A stretch of 64,000 bases of DNA from contig CAYPXR010000102.1 in assembly GCA_964414585.1 (NCBI GenBank), forward strand, positions 1 to 64,000, in the 5' to 3' direction. The position numbers were made by a program, and so were the translations under genes. The notes beneath the pieces were generated by a model that worked only from the letters and a program-made list of their open reading frames with translations, did no database searches and was not told the DNA's origin. This DNA is from DATEMU01 sp964414585. Its GTDB lineage: Bacteria; Planctomycetota; Phycisphaerae; UBA1845; UTPLA1. Position 1 is the first letter of the stretch, and every line of letters starts with the position of its first letter. This document shows, piece by piece, positions 1 to 8,115 of this stretch.

Positions 1-303
1 AATCCCGTTCTCGTTGCAATCGCCGCAAGCCGGCTCGCTCTCGCAAGACGCGATGTCGCACTCGTCCGGTATCCCGTTCGTGTTGCAATCGAGACTGCCA
101 ACCGCGAAGCCCGGCGGAATCGCCAGGTCGCACTCGTCCGGCCAGCCGTTCCCATTGCAGTCCGGGCTCACCCACTCGTCGCCGTCCGGGTCCTCCGGGT
201 CCACGTCGCAATCATCCGGGACGCCGTTGGAATTGCAGTCCTGCTCGCATTCGTCGGGGATGCCGTTGGAATTACAGTCCGCGCTGGTCGCCTGCGCGAT
301 GTC
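1..303 (-). pseudogene. Downstream remainder of interrupted repeat protein, partial at window edge
   Basis: The minus-strand frame of the fragment at 304-1150 stays open from 303 to the window edge, but lies beyond an in-frame amber at 304-306. It encodes further Asp/Asn/Cys-rich repeats of the form DCNxNGxPDEC, the pattern of calcium-binding thrombospondin-type-3-like or dockerin-like tails common on secreted planctomycete proteins. The intact pattern on both sides of the stop argues that this was once a single gene. The true C-terminus lies outside the window. Confidence 0.6.
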
Positions 304-1150
304 CTAATCATCCGGCACTTCGTTGGCATTACAATCCGCCTCGCATTCGTCGGGAACGCCGTTCGTGTTCACATCATCGCTGGTCGTCTGCGAAATGTCC
401 CACGCATCGGGCACGCCGTTGGCATTACAATCGAGCTCGCACTCGTCGGGCACTCCGTTGGTGTTCACGTCGTTGCTGACCAGTTCGTTTCCATCAGGGT
501 CGCTTTCGTCGATGTCGCATTCGTCCGGAACGCCGTTGGCGTTGCAGTTCAAACTTGTTCCATTAGCGAGGTCGTTAAAGTCGGGAATGCCGTTTGTGTT
601 ACAGTCGGGGGAGCCGAGTAGGTAACTGCCGCAATTGGGCGCGCAGGAACTTGCCTCGTCCAACAGGCGGTTGGCAAAACAGACCACGTCGTAGTAATCA
701 GTGATATTGTCCTGATTGAAATCGGCGCACGGGCAAAAGATGGGAGAGTTCATGACGCACTCGATGAATGGCCGGATATCCAAACCGTCCACTTCCGAAT
801 CCTCGTTGAGATCGCCAAATATGGAACAAGCCGGCGCGACGTACTCGTACGCGCCCATATCGGCAAAGTTGTAGTCGCCACCGTTGTCATTACCGCTATT
901 CGCGAGATTGTCGTTGTCGACCCAACGGTCGCCGTTGTCCAAGTCAAAAGGCGTCGGCTCAGTGAAATCGTGGTCCCCGTTAAGGTCACCGGGGTCCTCA
1001 GCCGCTTCAACGGCATCATGGTCGGCCGAATCACTCGCGGGGCTGCAAGGCTGAAGCCGGAAATTTCCGTGAGCGGTGTCCACAAATAGTGGATCGCTCG
1101 AGATGTTTCCGGTCCCCGAGTATCCGCCTGCCACGTCGCTGTAGCGGGAC
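304..1150 (-). pseudogene. C-terminal part of secreted beta-helix / Asp-repeat protein, cut off by an IS element
   Basis: The reading frame enters from the left end of the IS element with SDVAGGYSGTGNISSDPLFVD, the closing segment typical of Pmp-like parallel beta-helix surface proteins. It continues with a dockerin-like pair of Asp loops (GDLNEDSEVDGLD and DFNQDNITDYYD) and then with several CNxNGVPDEC repeats. No start codon or signal peptide of its own is present, because the N-terminal half lies across the IS at 2485-3400. The frame stops at a TAG at 304-306 where a sister repeat reads DAWDIS, so a TGG to TAG change is the simplest explanation. A secreted structural or adhesive role is inferred from family resemblance only. 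Confidence 0.7.
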
Positions 1151-1190
1151 TGACCTGCCCCCAATTTATGTACCAGTTGCTATGAGAGTC
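1151..1190. repeat. Left terminal inverted repeat of the IS3 element
   Basis: It starts TGACCTGCCCCC and ends ATGAGAGTC. It aligns over about 40 bp, with one gap and several mismatches, to the reverse complement of 2444-2484. The outer TGACCTGC and the inner GAGAGTC blocks are identical in both. Confidence 0.85.
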
Positions 1191-2140
1191 GAACCAACTT
1201 TTCGATCCTGCGCAGGCGCTGGCAGCGCACCCGCAGGAGGGGAAGAAGCCGGGGTCCAGGGACAGAGCCCTTGGCGGGGGTTTGGGGGCAGAGCCCCCAA
1301 GGCTTCCCCACGGCATATCGCCGCGAACGTCGCGGGCGTCTGATAGCCCAGCGACGAATGCGGCCGGCGATGGTTGTAATCATTCCGCCAGTTCGCGCCC
1401 AGGCGCTTGGCCTCCCGGAGATCGGCGAACGACTCGGCGTTGAGCAGTTCATCGCGGAGTTTGCCGTTGAAGCTTTCGTTGTAGCCGTTCTCCCACGGCG
1501 CGCCCGGCGCGATGTACAGGGTGCCCGCCCTGGCGGCTTCCAGGTAAGAGCGCAGCGCCCGGGCGATGAACTCTGGGCCGTTGTCACTGCGGAGGAACCG
1601 CGGTGCCCCGCGAATCAGGATCACCTGGGCGACGATGTCGATGATCTCCGAGGCGGTCAGGCCGCGCTCGACTTCCAACGCCAGGCACTCCCGGGTGTAC
1701 TCGTCGACCAGGGTCAGCCACTTCAGCGGCCGGTTTCCCTCATCCCGGTCATGGATGAAATCCCAGGCCCATACATGGTTGGGGTGCTCCGGGCGATGAC
1801 GCAGAATCCCCCCGTCGCTACTGCCGATTCTCCGCTTCTTGTGCTGCCTTCGGGGCACTCGAAAACCTTCTTTCCGCCACAGTCGATAAACCCGCTTGCG
1901 GTTCACCTTCCAGCCCTCCATTCTGAGAAGCGCCCAGACCCGCCGGTAGCCGTAACGGGGGTGACGCCGAACCTCTTCGTGCATCTGCTTCACCAAGGCG
2001 GCTTCATCCTCCGCTACGAGGGGCTCGTACCGCTGCGTACTCCGCGGCTGATCCATGACCTTGCAAGCCCGACGCTCCGACACTTCGCATGTCGTCTGCG
2101 CCTGCTTCACCGCCTCCCTGCGGCGCGCCGGGCTGCCTAT
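1166..2140 (-). CDS. IS3-family transposase OrfB (DDE integrase part)
   Basis: Catalytic half of the IS3 transposase, expected to be made as an OrfAB fusion by -1 frameshifting from orfA. The sequence shows an HTH_21-like segment (RRHPRYGYRRVWALLR) and then the rve integrase core: first Asp in HVWAWDFIHD, second Asp in FLRSDNGPEF and the Glu in WENGYNESFNGKLRDELL. The final segment NDYNHRRPHSSLGYQTP is the usual IS3 C-terminal signature. About 35 further residues run through to the left inverted repeat. The frame is open upstream of 2140, but it has no convincing start there and the sequence before the slip site is low-complexity out-of-frame orfA. All catalytic residues are present, so the transposase may be active. 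Confidence 0.9.
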   Translation of the reverse strand: MGSPARRREAVKQAQTTCEVSERRACKVMDQPRSTQRYEPLVAEDEAALVKQMHEEVRRHPRYGYRRVWALLRMEGWKVNRKRVYRLWRKEGFRVPRRQHKKRRIGSSDGGILRHRPEHPNHVWAWDFIHDRDEGNRPLKWLTLVDEYTRECLALEVERGLTASEIIDIVAQVILIRGAPRFLRSDNGPEFIARALRSYLEAARAGTLYIAPGAPWENGYNESFNGKLRDELLNAESFADLREAKRLGANWRNDYNHRRPHSSLGYQTPATFAAICRGEALGALPPNPRQGLCPWTPASSPPAGALPAPAQDRKVGSTLIATGT

Positions 2141-2412
2141 TTTCCCTTCAGCACTTCCTCCAGGATCTGCTTGTCCAAAATCAGGTCGGCCACGGCCTTC
2201 TTCAGACGGCGGTTCTCGATCTCCAGCTCCTTGAGCTGCTTGGCCGCCTCGGCCTTCATCCCGCCGAACTGGTTCCGCCAGCGATGGAAGGTCGCTTCCG
2301 TTACTTCCAGCCGCTGACACACCTGACCAATACTCGCCCCGGCATTGAGCATCGCGTCCGCCTCACGCAGCTTGGCGATGATCTGGTCCGGGCCATGTCT
2401 CGTTCGCTTCAT
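2137..2412 (-). CDS. IS3-family transposase OrfA
   Basis: A 91-residue DNA-binding subunit. Residues about 5-50 form the helix-turn-helix (IIAKLREADAMLNAGASIGQ, then EVTEATFHRWRNQFGG). Residues about 55-88 form a leucine-zipper-like coiled coil (KQLKELEIENRRLKKAVADL) that dimerises the transposase. It ends in EEVLKGK directly at a GGGAAAA slippery heptamer, so a fraction of ribosomes should shift into orfB. It starts with ATG inside the right end of the element. Confidence 0.9.
   Translation of the reverse strand: MKRTRHGPDQIIAKLREADAMLNAGASIGQVCQRLEVTEATFHRWRNQFGGMKAEAAKQLKELEIENRRLKKAVADLILDKQILEEVLKGK
2140..2146 (-). other. Programmed -1 frameshift site of the IS3 transposase
   Basis: On the minus strand the last orfA codons are AAG GGA AAA TAG. 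The heptamer G-GGA-AAA fits the X-XXY-YYZ rule in the correct phase. Slipping back one base gives ATA GGC and joins orfA to the orfB frame (reading K-I-G-S-P). Confidence 0.75.
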
Positions 2413-2443
2413 CGAGAATCTCCTTGCCCATCCGGGCAGTTAA

Positions 2444-2484
2444 GACTCTCACAAGAACTGGATCAAGTTTCGGGGAGCAGGTCA
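2444..2484. repeat. Right terminal inverted repeat of the IS3 element
   Basis: Read on the minus strand it starts TGACCTGCTCCCC and ends GTGAGAGTC, matching the left end at 1151-1190. Host sequence of the interrupted gene resumes at 2485. Confidence 0.85.
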
Positions 2485-3400
2485 CATAAAGACCGCCCCC
2501 ATTCCCCGCCAAATTGTCGGTCAACGCACAGTTTGAAAGCGTGACTTTTCTGTTATTCGCCGCGGTCTGGGTAATGGAAAAGCCTCCGCCAGTCTTATCC
2601 GCCGTGAAGGTGGTCGTAGAGTTCGACTCGATGACACAGTCAGTGAAATCAGCAGCGGCATCGTAGATATACACTCCGCCTCCGCCAGCGGGTACGTTCA
2701 CAGAATCCGATCGATTGCCAATGATGGTGCAGTGATCAAACGTCGGCCCAGGTGTTCCGATCTCCCGCAAGAATACGCCGCCACCACTATAGAGCGCCAA
2801 ATTGTACGAAATCAAACAGCTCTTGACCTGGGCGCGGCCGCTGGACTCGCCACCGGGCCAATCGTAGACCCCGGCCCCGTATCCCTGCCCAGTTTCGACG
2901 CTGCTGCTGGCGTGGCCGTGTGTAATGGTGAAGCCCTCAACGAGCGTAAACTCATCGGATATGCTGAGATCGAGGACATGGTAGGCGTTTTCAAAGTAGT
3001 TGCCGAAGTCGGGCGTATCATCTTGCGCCAAGTCGCCGCTGAGGACCGTGGCGTATACCCCGATGTCGCGCGTGTCCGGATTGGGGTTGTCGTAGCCGAT
3101 GTAGCCGCCTAATAACCAGACTCCCGCTTTCTGCCTGAATGTCTCAGATTGCAAATAGCCGGTATGTCCGGCCCCGTCGTCTGGATAATAGGTTCCTTTG
3201 GCGACTTTAATTATGTCGCCGGATGCCGAGGCGTCTATGGCATCTTGAAGATATCGAAACGCGGTCGACCAGCCTTGCCCGTTCCATGTGGGACCAGGCT
3301 GGCTTTCGTCCACGTACCAAGTACTCGCCCGCGCTGCAGGGCAAATGGCGCAGACGCTAGCCAAAAATGCAACCAATCCAATCTCCGCTGTGGCTTTCAT
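2485..3400 (-). pseudogene. N-terminal part of secreted beta-helix protein, truncated by the IS element
   Basis: The start at 3400 (ATG, preceded by AGGAG) gives a clean signal peptide, MKATAEIGLVAFLASVCAIC followed by PAARAS. Residues from about 27 on resemble the Pmp-like parallel beta-helix family: STWYVDESQPGPTWNGQGWS, then LQDAIDASASGDIIKVAKGTYYP and repeated turns such as SYNLALYSGGGVFLRE and ESNSTTTFTADKTGGGFSI. The frame runs into the IS end after GNGGGLY and picks up meaningless residues. The C-terminal half is at 304-1150. Joining the halves at the IS ends shifts the frame and leaves out the segment expected between the last helix turns, so part of the gene is missing. Confidence 0.75.
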
Positions 3401-3637
3401 GGTGCGGCTCCTTCGCTGAGAATTGAGGACGGCGCGGGCGTGAAACAAAACCATTCCGATAACCGCGCCTTGGATTTGCATTTGCAATTACCGTGCCAAA
3501 AGAGATAAAAAGAGCGTTATTTCTTCAGAAACCCCGACGAATTTCTGCTATTCCAAGAGAGTAATGATTGCAGAATCCCCTTTTGATTCCTTGGCACGTT
3601 GCCAATACTCGCTTAAGATTTTGAGGGAGAAGTTGTT

Positions 3638-4342
3638 ATGATCAGGACCAAGTTGGCGATCGCAATCGGCATGGCCCTGCTATTGTCTCAAGCGAATCAC
3701 GTCAACGCGGACTTGGTCGTTTCTCAATGGTCGCTTCTTTCAAGCGTCTCTGCTGAAAGCGGTGGCGACTTGGAAGGCACTAATTTAGTTCAGAACCCGT
3801 ACAATAACGTCATCCACGCACAATCAGGAAACTCGTATGCGGATACCCTTTACGACATGTCCTGGTCCGGTGACTTTGCGGCCTTCAACATCTTCGCGGA
3901 TCATTACATGGCTCAGCTCGATGGACGCGTCGGCAGCGGCGGTCAAATCTACTTTACACCCGGGATCGACTCGACGTTGACGCTTTCCGCGCGATACAAC
4001 TACGATTGGCCAACCTCGGTCTTAGGCCAGGCCGCTCTGGCCATCTTTATCTATGACTTCATGGCCAACGTGCGAATATACGATCAGGGGCTTGAGGGAG
4101 ACAACATCGGCCTCGATCCACCCCACGGTACGTTGACCCTGCCTGCCACTACACTGGACCTCTTTGCAGGACACAACTATAAGATCAATTACGCTGCTTT
4201 CACCGATCAATTCAACGCCGGCCCGCCCGGCACTTCCGGCGCATCCTCCGGCGAAATCCATTTTAACATCACCCCCGTCCCCGAACCCGCCACGCTCGCC
4301 TTGTTCGCCCTGTCCCTGCTGATCCCCCGCCGCCGCTATTGA
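3638..4342 (+). CDS. PEP-CTERM sorting domain protein
   Basis: A 234-residue exported protein. A signal peptide covers residues 1-25 (ending SQANHVNA). The central region from about 30 to 205 is Gly/Ser/Asn-rich and beta-strand-like, with no domain that I recognise. The C-terminus is a PEP-CTERM tripartite signal: the VPEPATLAL motif, a short hydrophobic helix (FALSLLI) and a basic RRRY tail. In other bacteria that signal is processed by an exosortase for surface or extracellular delivery. GGGAG sits about 9 bases upstream of the ATG. It is transcribed divergently from the broken beta-helix gene. Confidence 0.85.
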   Translation: MIRTKLAIAIGMALLLSQANHVNADLVVSQWSLLSSVSAESGGDLEGTNLVQNPYNNVIHAQSGNSYADTLYDMSWSGDFAAFNIFADHYMAQLDGRVGSGGQIYFTPGIDSTLTLSARYNYDWPTSVLGQAALAIFIYDFMANVRIYDQGLEGDNIGLDPPHGTLTLPATTLDLFAGHNYKINYAAFTDQFNAGPPGTSGASSGEIHFNITPVPEPATLALFALSLLIPRRRY

Positions 4343-4745
4343 TCGCTCTCCTCCTCAAGTCTCAAGCCTCAAGCCTGTTGCCGCCCCCAGCCCCCAAATT
4401 CCCCTTGCCTTTTCCCATTCGCGCGCTATATTAGGTAACGGTTTGGTATCGTAGGGCTGGCGATGGGCGACTGACCACGGCCTGCGGAGTTTTTCCGCCC
4501 ATGAACACAAATGAAAAAATCGCCAAATGAAAAAATCGAAACCAAGTGCAGTTCACCCGCCGCGGCGGGTGCCGTCATCCCCTCCGTGCCGGAGTTTAGT
4601 CGCCGAGGCGACTGCCTTTTTGCCTTCGTGCCTGACCCCTGCTTTTTTCACCTTTTTCGCTTTTTTCCGGTATTTTCCGGCCTCAAAAAAATTTTCCGCG
4701 GCCCGCCGCCGCCGACCAAGGTAAATACTCGGTCCGTTTTTTCGC
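4343..4745. other. Intergenic region without a convincing gene
   Basis: About 400 bp between the PEP-CTERM gene and the end of the phosphoesterase gene. It contains three tandem heptamers (4353-4373) and a promoter-like pair on the plus strand, TTGCCT at 4405 and TATATT at 4427 with a 16-bp spacer. No plus-strand gene starts until 5188. Open frames here are short and low in complexity. Confidence 0.5.
4353..4373. repeat. Tandem heptamer repeat, three units
   Basis: Units CCTCAAG, TCTCAAG, CCTCAAG. Similar seven-base tandem repeats occur at 8039 and 15684. Confidence 0.5.
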
Positions 4746-5153
4746 TCACTCGCGGCGAAGTTGCCAGGAATCGTCAGCGACGCGGTACAGCTCGAACGAA
4801 CCGGACAGGCGCTGCCCATGAAAAAGTACCTGCCAACGATCGGCCGATGGCGTCATCGCCTCGCACGTTCCGCGGTCGTGCCGCCGAACCTTACCTCTAT
4901 CGCCCGAGATCGGCCCTTCATATTCAAGATAAACGCGCCGGTGATCCCCGATGCGGCGGCAGGCGATCGGCGATTCCTGCGCCGTCTCCGGCGGTCGGGC
5001 GCATTTCCAAGTGGCGAGGGTGACCCCAAGGTCGATCATCAAATCGTAATGCGTCCCTTCGCGGTCCTCATGGCGAAGCACCACGAACTCCACCACGGTC
5101 CGGTTGGCTTGTGCCGGTCCTTTGTGCGTACCGTCCTTGTCCATCTCTTGCAT
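4746..5153 (-). CDS. Free-standing LigD-type 3'-phosphoesterase domain protein
   Basis: About 135 residues that match the N-terminal phosphoesterase domain of bacterial DNA ligase D (LigD_N family) and nothing else. Landmarks are FVVLRHEDREGTHYDLMIDL (metal-binding His and the HYD motif), a W-K segment, then RVYLEYEGPISGDRGKVRRH, DRGTCE and WQVLFHGQRLSGSFELYRV. In LigD this domain trims 3'-phosphate and ribonucleotide ends during non-homologous end joining. Here it has no polymerase or ligase attached, and no Ku gene is visible nearby. Starts at 5153 or 5144 are possible and neither has a strong ribosome site. Divergent to the TPR lipoprotein at 5188. Confidence 0.75.
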   Translation of the reverse strand: MQEMDKDGTHKGPAQANRTVVEFVVLRHEDREGTHYDLMIDLGVTLATWKCARPPETAQESPIACRRIGDHRRVYLEYEGPISGDRGKVRRHDRGTCEAMTPSADRWQVLFHGQRLSGSFELYRVADDSWQLRRE

Positions 5154-5187
5154 CGCCTGATTCCGGCCAGTAGCATCATACCCCTGT

Positions 5188-5895
5188 ATGACCATCCTGA
5201 AATCCCTGACCCCGTTGGTTTTGGCCTGTTCTTGCGTCGTCGCCGGCTGCGGAAAACCGCAGGCGGGCTTTGACGAGATCATGGCCGAAGGCATGAAAGA
5301 ATACGACGCCCACAATTACCGCGATGCCCTGGGCGTCTTCAAACAGGCCGCGGAGGCCGACCGCGAAAGGCCCGAGCCGAGTTATTACAAGGGCCTGTGT
5401 TACCTGGGGATGGCCGACCGGCAATTCAAGGATGACAACCTTCCCGCCGCGCTTCGGCAGTGCGATGCCGCCATTGCGGCCTTCGACGCCTCGATCGGCG
5501 CCTTTCCGGGCTATAGTCGTTCCGTGCAGGCCAAGGCCGACGCGCTGAAGCTCAAGGGCAAGCACACCGCCGCGCTGGACATCGCCAACTGGGCCGCCCG
5601 CAATTGCGGTCCCCAAGCCAAGATGCTGATCCTCAAGGGCCGCCAATACGCGCAGGCCGGCGATCTCGACCAGGCCCAACTCGCCTTCAAGCAGGCCACG
5701 ACCGTCGAACCGAATAACGCCGCCGCCTTCGCCGAGATGGGCCTGTTTTTCATGCGCTGCGGCAACGATCGGGAAGCCATAACGTACCTGCGAAAGGCCT
5801 ACGAACTGGACCCCGGCGCGCCCGGCGTCGTCGCGGCCCTCGCCCGACTGGGCGCGGCCCCCGAGCCGGCGCCGGCACAAACGCCCGCGCCCTGA
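5188..5895 (+). CDS. TPR-repeat lipoprotein
   Basis: A 235-residue protein with a lipoprotein signal (VLACSCVVAGC, Cys about residue 21), so it is probably anchored to a membrane from the periplasmic side. At least four tetratricopeptide-like helix pairs follow, for example AEGMKEYDAHNYRDALGVFK and FAEMGLFFMRCGNDREAITY. The C-terminus is a Pro/Ala-rich tail (PEPAPAQTPAP). TPR proteins are scaffolds for protein contacts; the partner is unknown. No clear ribosome site precedes the ATG. Confidence 0.75.
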   Translation: MTILKSLTPLVLACSCVVAGCGKPQAGFDEIMAEGMKEYDAHNYRDALGVFKQAAEADRERPEPSYYKGLCYLGMADRQFKDDNLPAALRQCDAAIAAFDASIGAFPGYSRSVQAKADALKLKGKHTAALDIANWAARNCGPQAKMLILKGRQYAQAGDLDQAQLAFKQATTVEPNNAAAFAEMGLFFMRCGNDREAITYLRKAYELDPGAPGVVAALARLGAAPEPAPAQTPAP

Positions 5896-5985
5896 CGTCG
5901 TCCGGTTTTCGGTCGGCCCCCTTCGTCGCTGCTAGGATTCAGTGCGTTCGTTTGTGTCCGTTCAACTCACTCGCCGAAACGACGC

Positions 5986-6537
5986 ATGACTTCTCTGGAC
6001 CAGGATTTTCGACGGCAACTTGTGGCGATCGCCCGCTCGGCGATCGCGGTCGATCTGTTCGGCGCCAAAGAAGAACCGCCCGGCGTCCCCGTCGACGACG
6101 TGCCGACCAGCGGGGTGTTTGTCACACTTCGAAAATTCGGCCACCTTCGAGGCTGCATCGGCACGTTTACACCGGTCGGCGGCCTGGTCGAAACCATCCG
6201 GCGCATGGCCCCCTCGGCGGCGCGCGATCCGCGATTTCTTCACCAACCGATCAGCGCTAAAGAGTTGAAAGACCTCTCGATCGAAATATCGATCCTCTCG
6301 CCGCTTCAACCCATCGCCCATCCGCTTGAATTGGACCTCGGCCGTCACGGCATCTATATCCGGCGCGGCCCTTTGAGCGGATGCTTCCTCCCCGATGTCG
6401 CCACCGAGCGCGGTTGGGACGCCGCCACCTTTCTCTCGACTTGCTGCGAACAGAAGGCCGGGTTGGAACCCGAGGCCTGGCGAATGCCCGGCACGGAGGT
6501 CTTCGTTTTCACGGTGGAAAAAGTCCGTGATTTTTGA
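5986..6537 (+). CDS. AMMECR1 family protein
   Basis: A 183-residue cytoplasmic protein matching the AMMECR1 domain over nearly its whole length. The signature is SGVFVTLRKFGHLRGCIGTF at about residues 42-61, followed by a conserved region of the DLSIEISILSPLQPI type and a C-terminal PGTEVFVFTVEKV strand. The biochemical role of the family is not firmly known; in prokaryotes it often neighbours radical-SAM or MEMO-family genes, neither of which is seen here. It stands alone between the TPR lipoprotein and glutamate dehydrogenase. Confidence 0.88.
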   Translation: MTSLDQDFRRQLVAIARSAIAVDLFGAKEEPPGVPVDDVPTSGVFVTLRKFGHLRGCIGTFTPVGGLVETIRRMAPSAARDPRFLHQPISAKELKDLSIEISILSPLQPIAHPLELDLGRHGIYIRRGPLSGCFLPDVATERGWDAATFLSTCCEQKAGLEPEAWRMPGTEVFVFTVEKVRDF

Positions 6538-6778
6538 CTCTTCCAAGGCGGCTTGTCCCTTTGCAACCCCCTCGATACCATTGAAGCGGTTGACGAATCG
6601 GCCCCCTGGGCCCTGTTTTTCGAGCCTGGCGAGGTCGAAATCGACGCCCGGCGAACTGGCACGCGAATTGCTAACTCCCTTTAAGGTGACTTTGTAATCG
6701 CGTGACCGCCACACGGCCGGCGGGAGGCCGGGGGTTAACGCACTCATACAACGTCGTTTCAACTCAAGGAGCCTTTCG

Positions 6779-8029
6779 ATGTCGGAGATGAACCCCTTCA
6801 AGATCGCACAGCAGCAGTTGGATGAAGCCGCCAGGAAACTCGGCCTCGATTCCGCCACGCACGAGCTTCTCCGCTGGCCCATGAAGGAATACCACTTCAC
6901 CATTCCGGTGAAGATGGACAACGGCCAAATGCGGATCTTCAAAGGCTTTCGCGTGCAATACAACAACGCCCGCGGTCCGACCAAGGGCGGCATCCGCTGG
7001 CACCCGGATGAGACGGTCGACACGGTTCGCGCGCTCGCAGCCTGGATGACATGGAAATGCGCGGTGGCGAATATTCCGCTGGGCGGCGGCAAGGGCGGCA
7101 TCATCTGCAATCCCAAGGAGATGTCCGAAGGCGAAAAGGAGCGACTGGCCCGCGGTTACATTCGCGCAGTCGGCCGCGAACTTGGCGTCCATCGCGACGT
7201 TCCCGCGCCGGACGTTTATACGACGCCGCAGATCATGGCCTGGATGATGGATGAGTTTGAAATTCTTTACGGCGAGAGCCATCCCGGCGTGATCACCGGA
7301 AAGCCGTTGCCGCTGGGCGGTTCGGAAGGCCGCGGCGACGCGACGGCGCGCGGCGGTGTCTATTGCGTCCGCGAAGCGGCGAAGAAGCTCAAGATCGACC
7401 CCAGCAAATCCACCTACGCGATTCAGGGATTCGGCAACGCGGGGCAGTTCGCCGCAACGCTGCACAAGGAGATTCTCAAGGGCGGCACGCTCGTCGCGGT
7501 CAGCGATTCGCGCGGCGGCGTCATGAGCAAGAAGGGCATCGACGCGGCGGCCATCGTCAAATACAAGCTGGAGACCGGCAAAGTCGAGGGCTTCCCCGGC
7601 ACGACGCCGATCAGCAACCAGGACCTGCTCGAACTGGACGTGGACATCCTCTATCCGGCAGCCCTCGAAGGGGTCATCACCGGGGCGAACGCCGGCAACA
7701 TCAAGGCCAAGCTCATCTGCGAACTGGCCAACGGCCCGACGACGCCGGACGCGGATGAAATCCTGCACAAGAAGGGCGTGATGGTCCTTCCGGACTTCAT
7801 GGCCAACGGCGGCGGCGTCACGGTCAGCTACTTCGAGCAGGTACAGAACACCTCCAACTACTATTGGTCGCTGGACGCCGTGCAGGTCCAGCTCGACCGG
7901 CACATGACCGACGCTTTCGAAGCGGTTTATTCGACGCGCGAGAGGGCCAAGGTGCACATGCGTCTGGCCGCGTACATGGTCGGCGTCACTCGGGTCGCCG
8001 AGGCCTGCAAGCTCCGCGGCTGGGTCTAA
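6779..8029 (+). CDS. gdhA: Glutamate dehydrogenase (Glu/Leu/Phe/Val family)
   Basis: A 416-residue oxidoreductase for the reversible NAD(P)-linked deamination of glutamate to 2-oxoglutarate and ammonium, linking nitrogen and carbon metabolism in the cytosol. The substrate domain has RVQYNNARGPTKGGIRWHP (about 60-78) and PLGGGKGGI (about 100) with the catalytic Lys. The dinucleotide fold has IQGFGNAGQFA near residue 215. DVPAPDVYT carries the conserved Asp. Length and motif order fit the hexameric type of about 420 residues. AAGGAG lies 8 bases before the ATG. Specificity for glutamate over leucine or phenylalanine is inferred from length and motif match, so the symbol is tentative. Confidence 0.88.
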   Translation: MSEMNPFKIAQQQLDEAARKLGLDSATHELLRWPMKEYHFTIPVKMDNGQMRIFKGFRVQYNNARGPTKGGIRWHPDETVDTVRALAAWMTWKCAVANIPLGGGKGGIICNPKEMSEGEKERLARGYIRAVGRELGVHRDVPAPDVYTTPQIMAWMMDEFEILYGESHPGVITGKPLPLGGSEGRGDATARGGVYCVREAAKKLKIDPSKSTYAIQGFGNAGQFAATLHKEILKGGTLVAVSDSRGGVMSKKGIDAAAIVKYKLETGKVEGFPGTTPISNQDLLELDVDILYPAALEGVITGANAGNIKAKLICELANGPTTPDADEILHKKGVMVLPDFMANGGGVTVSYFEQVQNTSNYYWSLDAVQVQLDRHMTDAFEAVYSTRERAKVHMRLAAYMVGVTRVAEACKLRGWV

Positions 8030-8037
8030 TCGCAAAT

Positions 8038-8115
8038 GCGGAATTCGGAATCGGAAATGCCCGCCACGTCGGGTAAGCTCCATGTGGAATGAGAAACGCC
8101 GATTCCGAATTCTGC
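8038..8115. repeat. 17-bp inverted repeat spanning the start of the downstream gene
   Basis: Arms at 8038-8054 and 8099-8115 are complementary at 16 of 17 positions (left arm GCGGAATTCGGAATCGG). The start codon at 8082 lies in the loop and the right arm is codons 6-11 of that gene, so a transcript from the upstream gene could fold over the start. The left arm also contains tandem heptamers (CGGAATT, CGGAATC). Confidence 0.6.

Larger units (their letters stand above)
1151..2484 (-). mobile_element. IS3-family insertion sequence, complete, 1334 bp
   Basis: Two overlapping transposase frames (orfA and orfB) lie between imperfect terminal inverted repeats of about 40 bp that begin TGACCTGC at both ends (1151-1190 and 2444-2484). 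Length, gene order, the GGGAAAA frameshift site and the D-D-E integrase core are all typical of the IS3 family. The element sits inside a secreted beta-helix protein gene. The flanking bases (GGGAC on the left, CATAA on the right) show no target duplication, and the host gene halves do not rejoin in frame. Confidence 0.92.

Noticed and set aside
4405..4500. Small RNA behind the promoter-like TTGCCT/TATATT pair
   Set aside because: No clear terminator stem and no known RNA family pattern; only the promoter-like boxes are visible.
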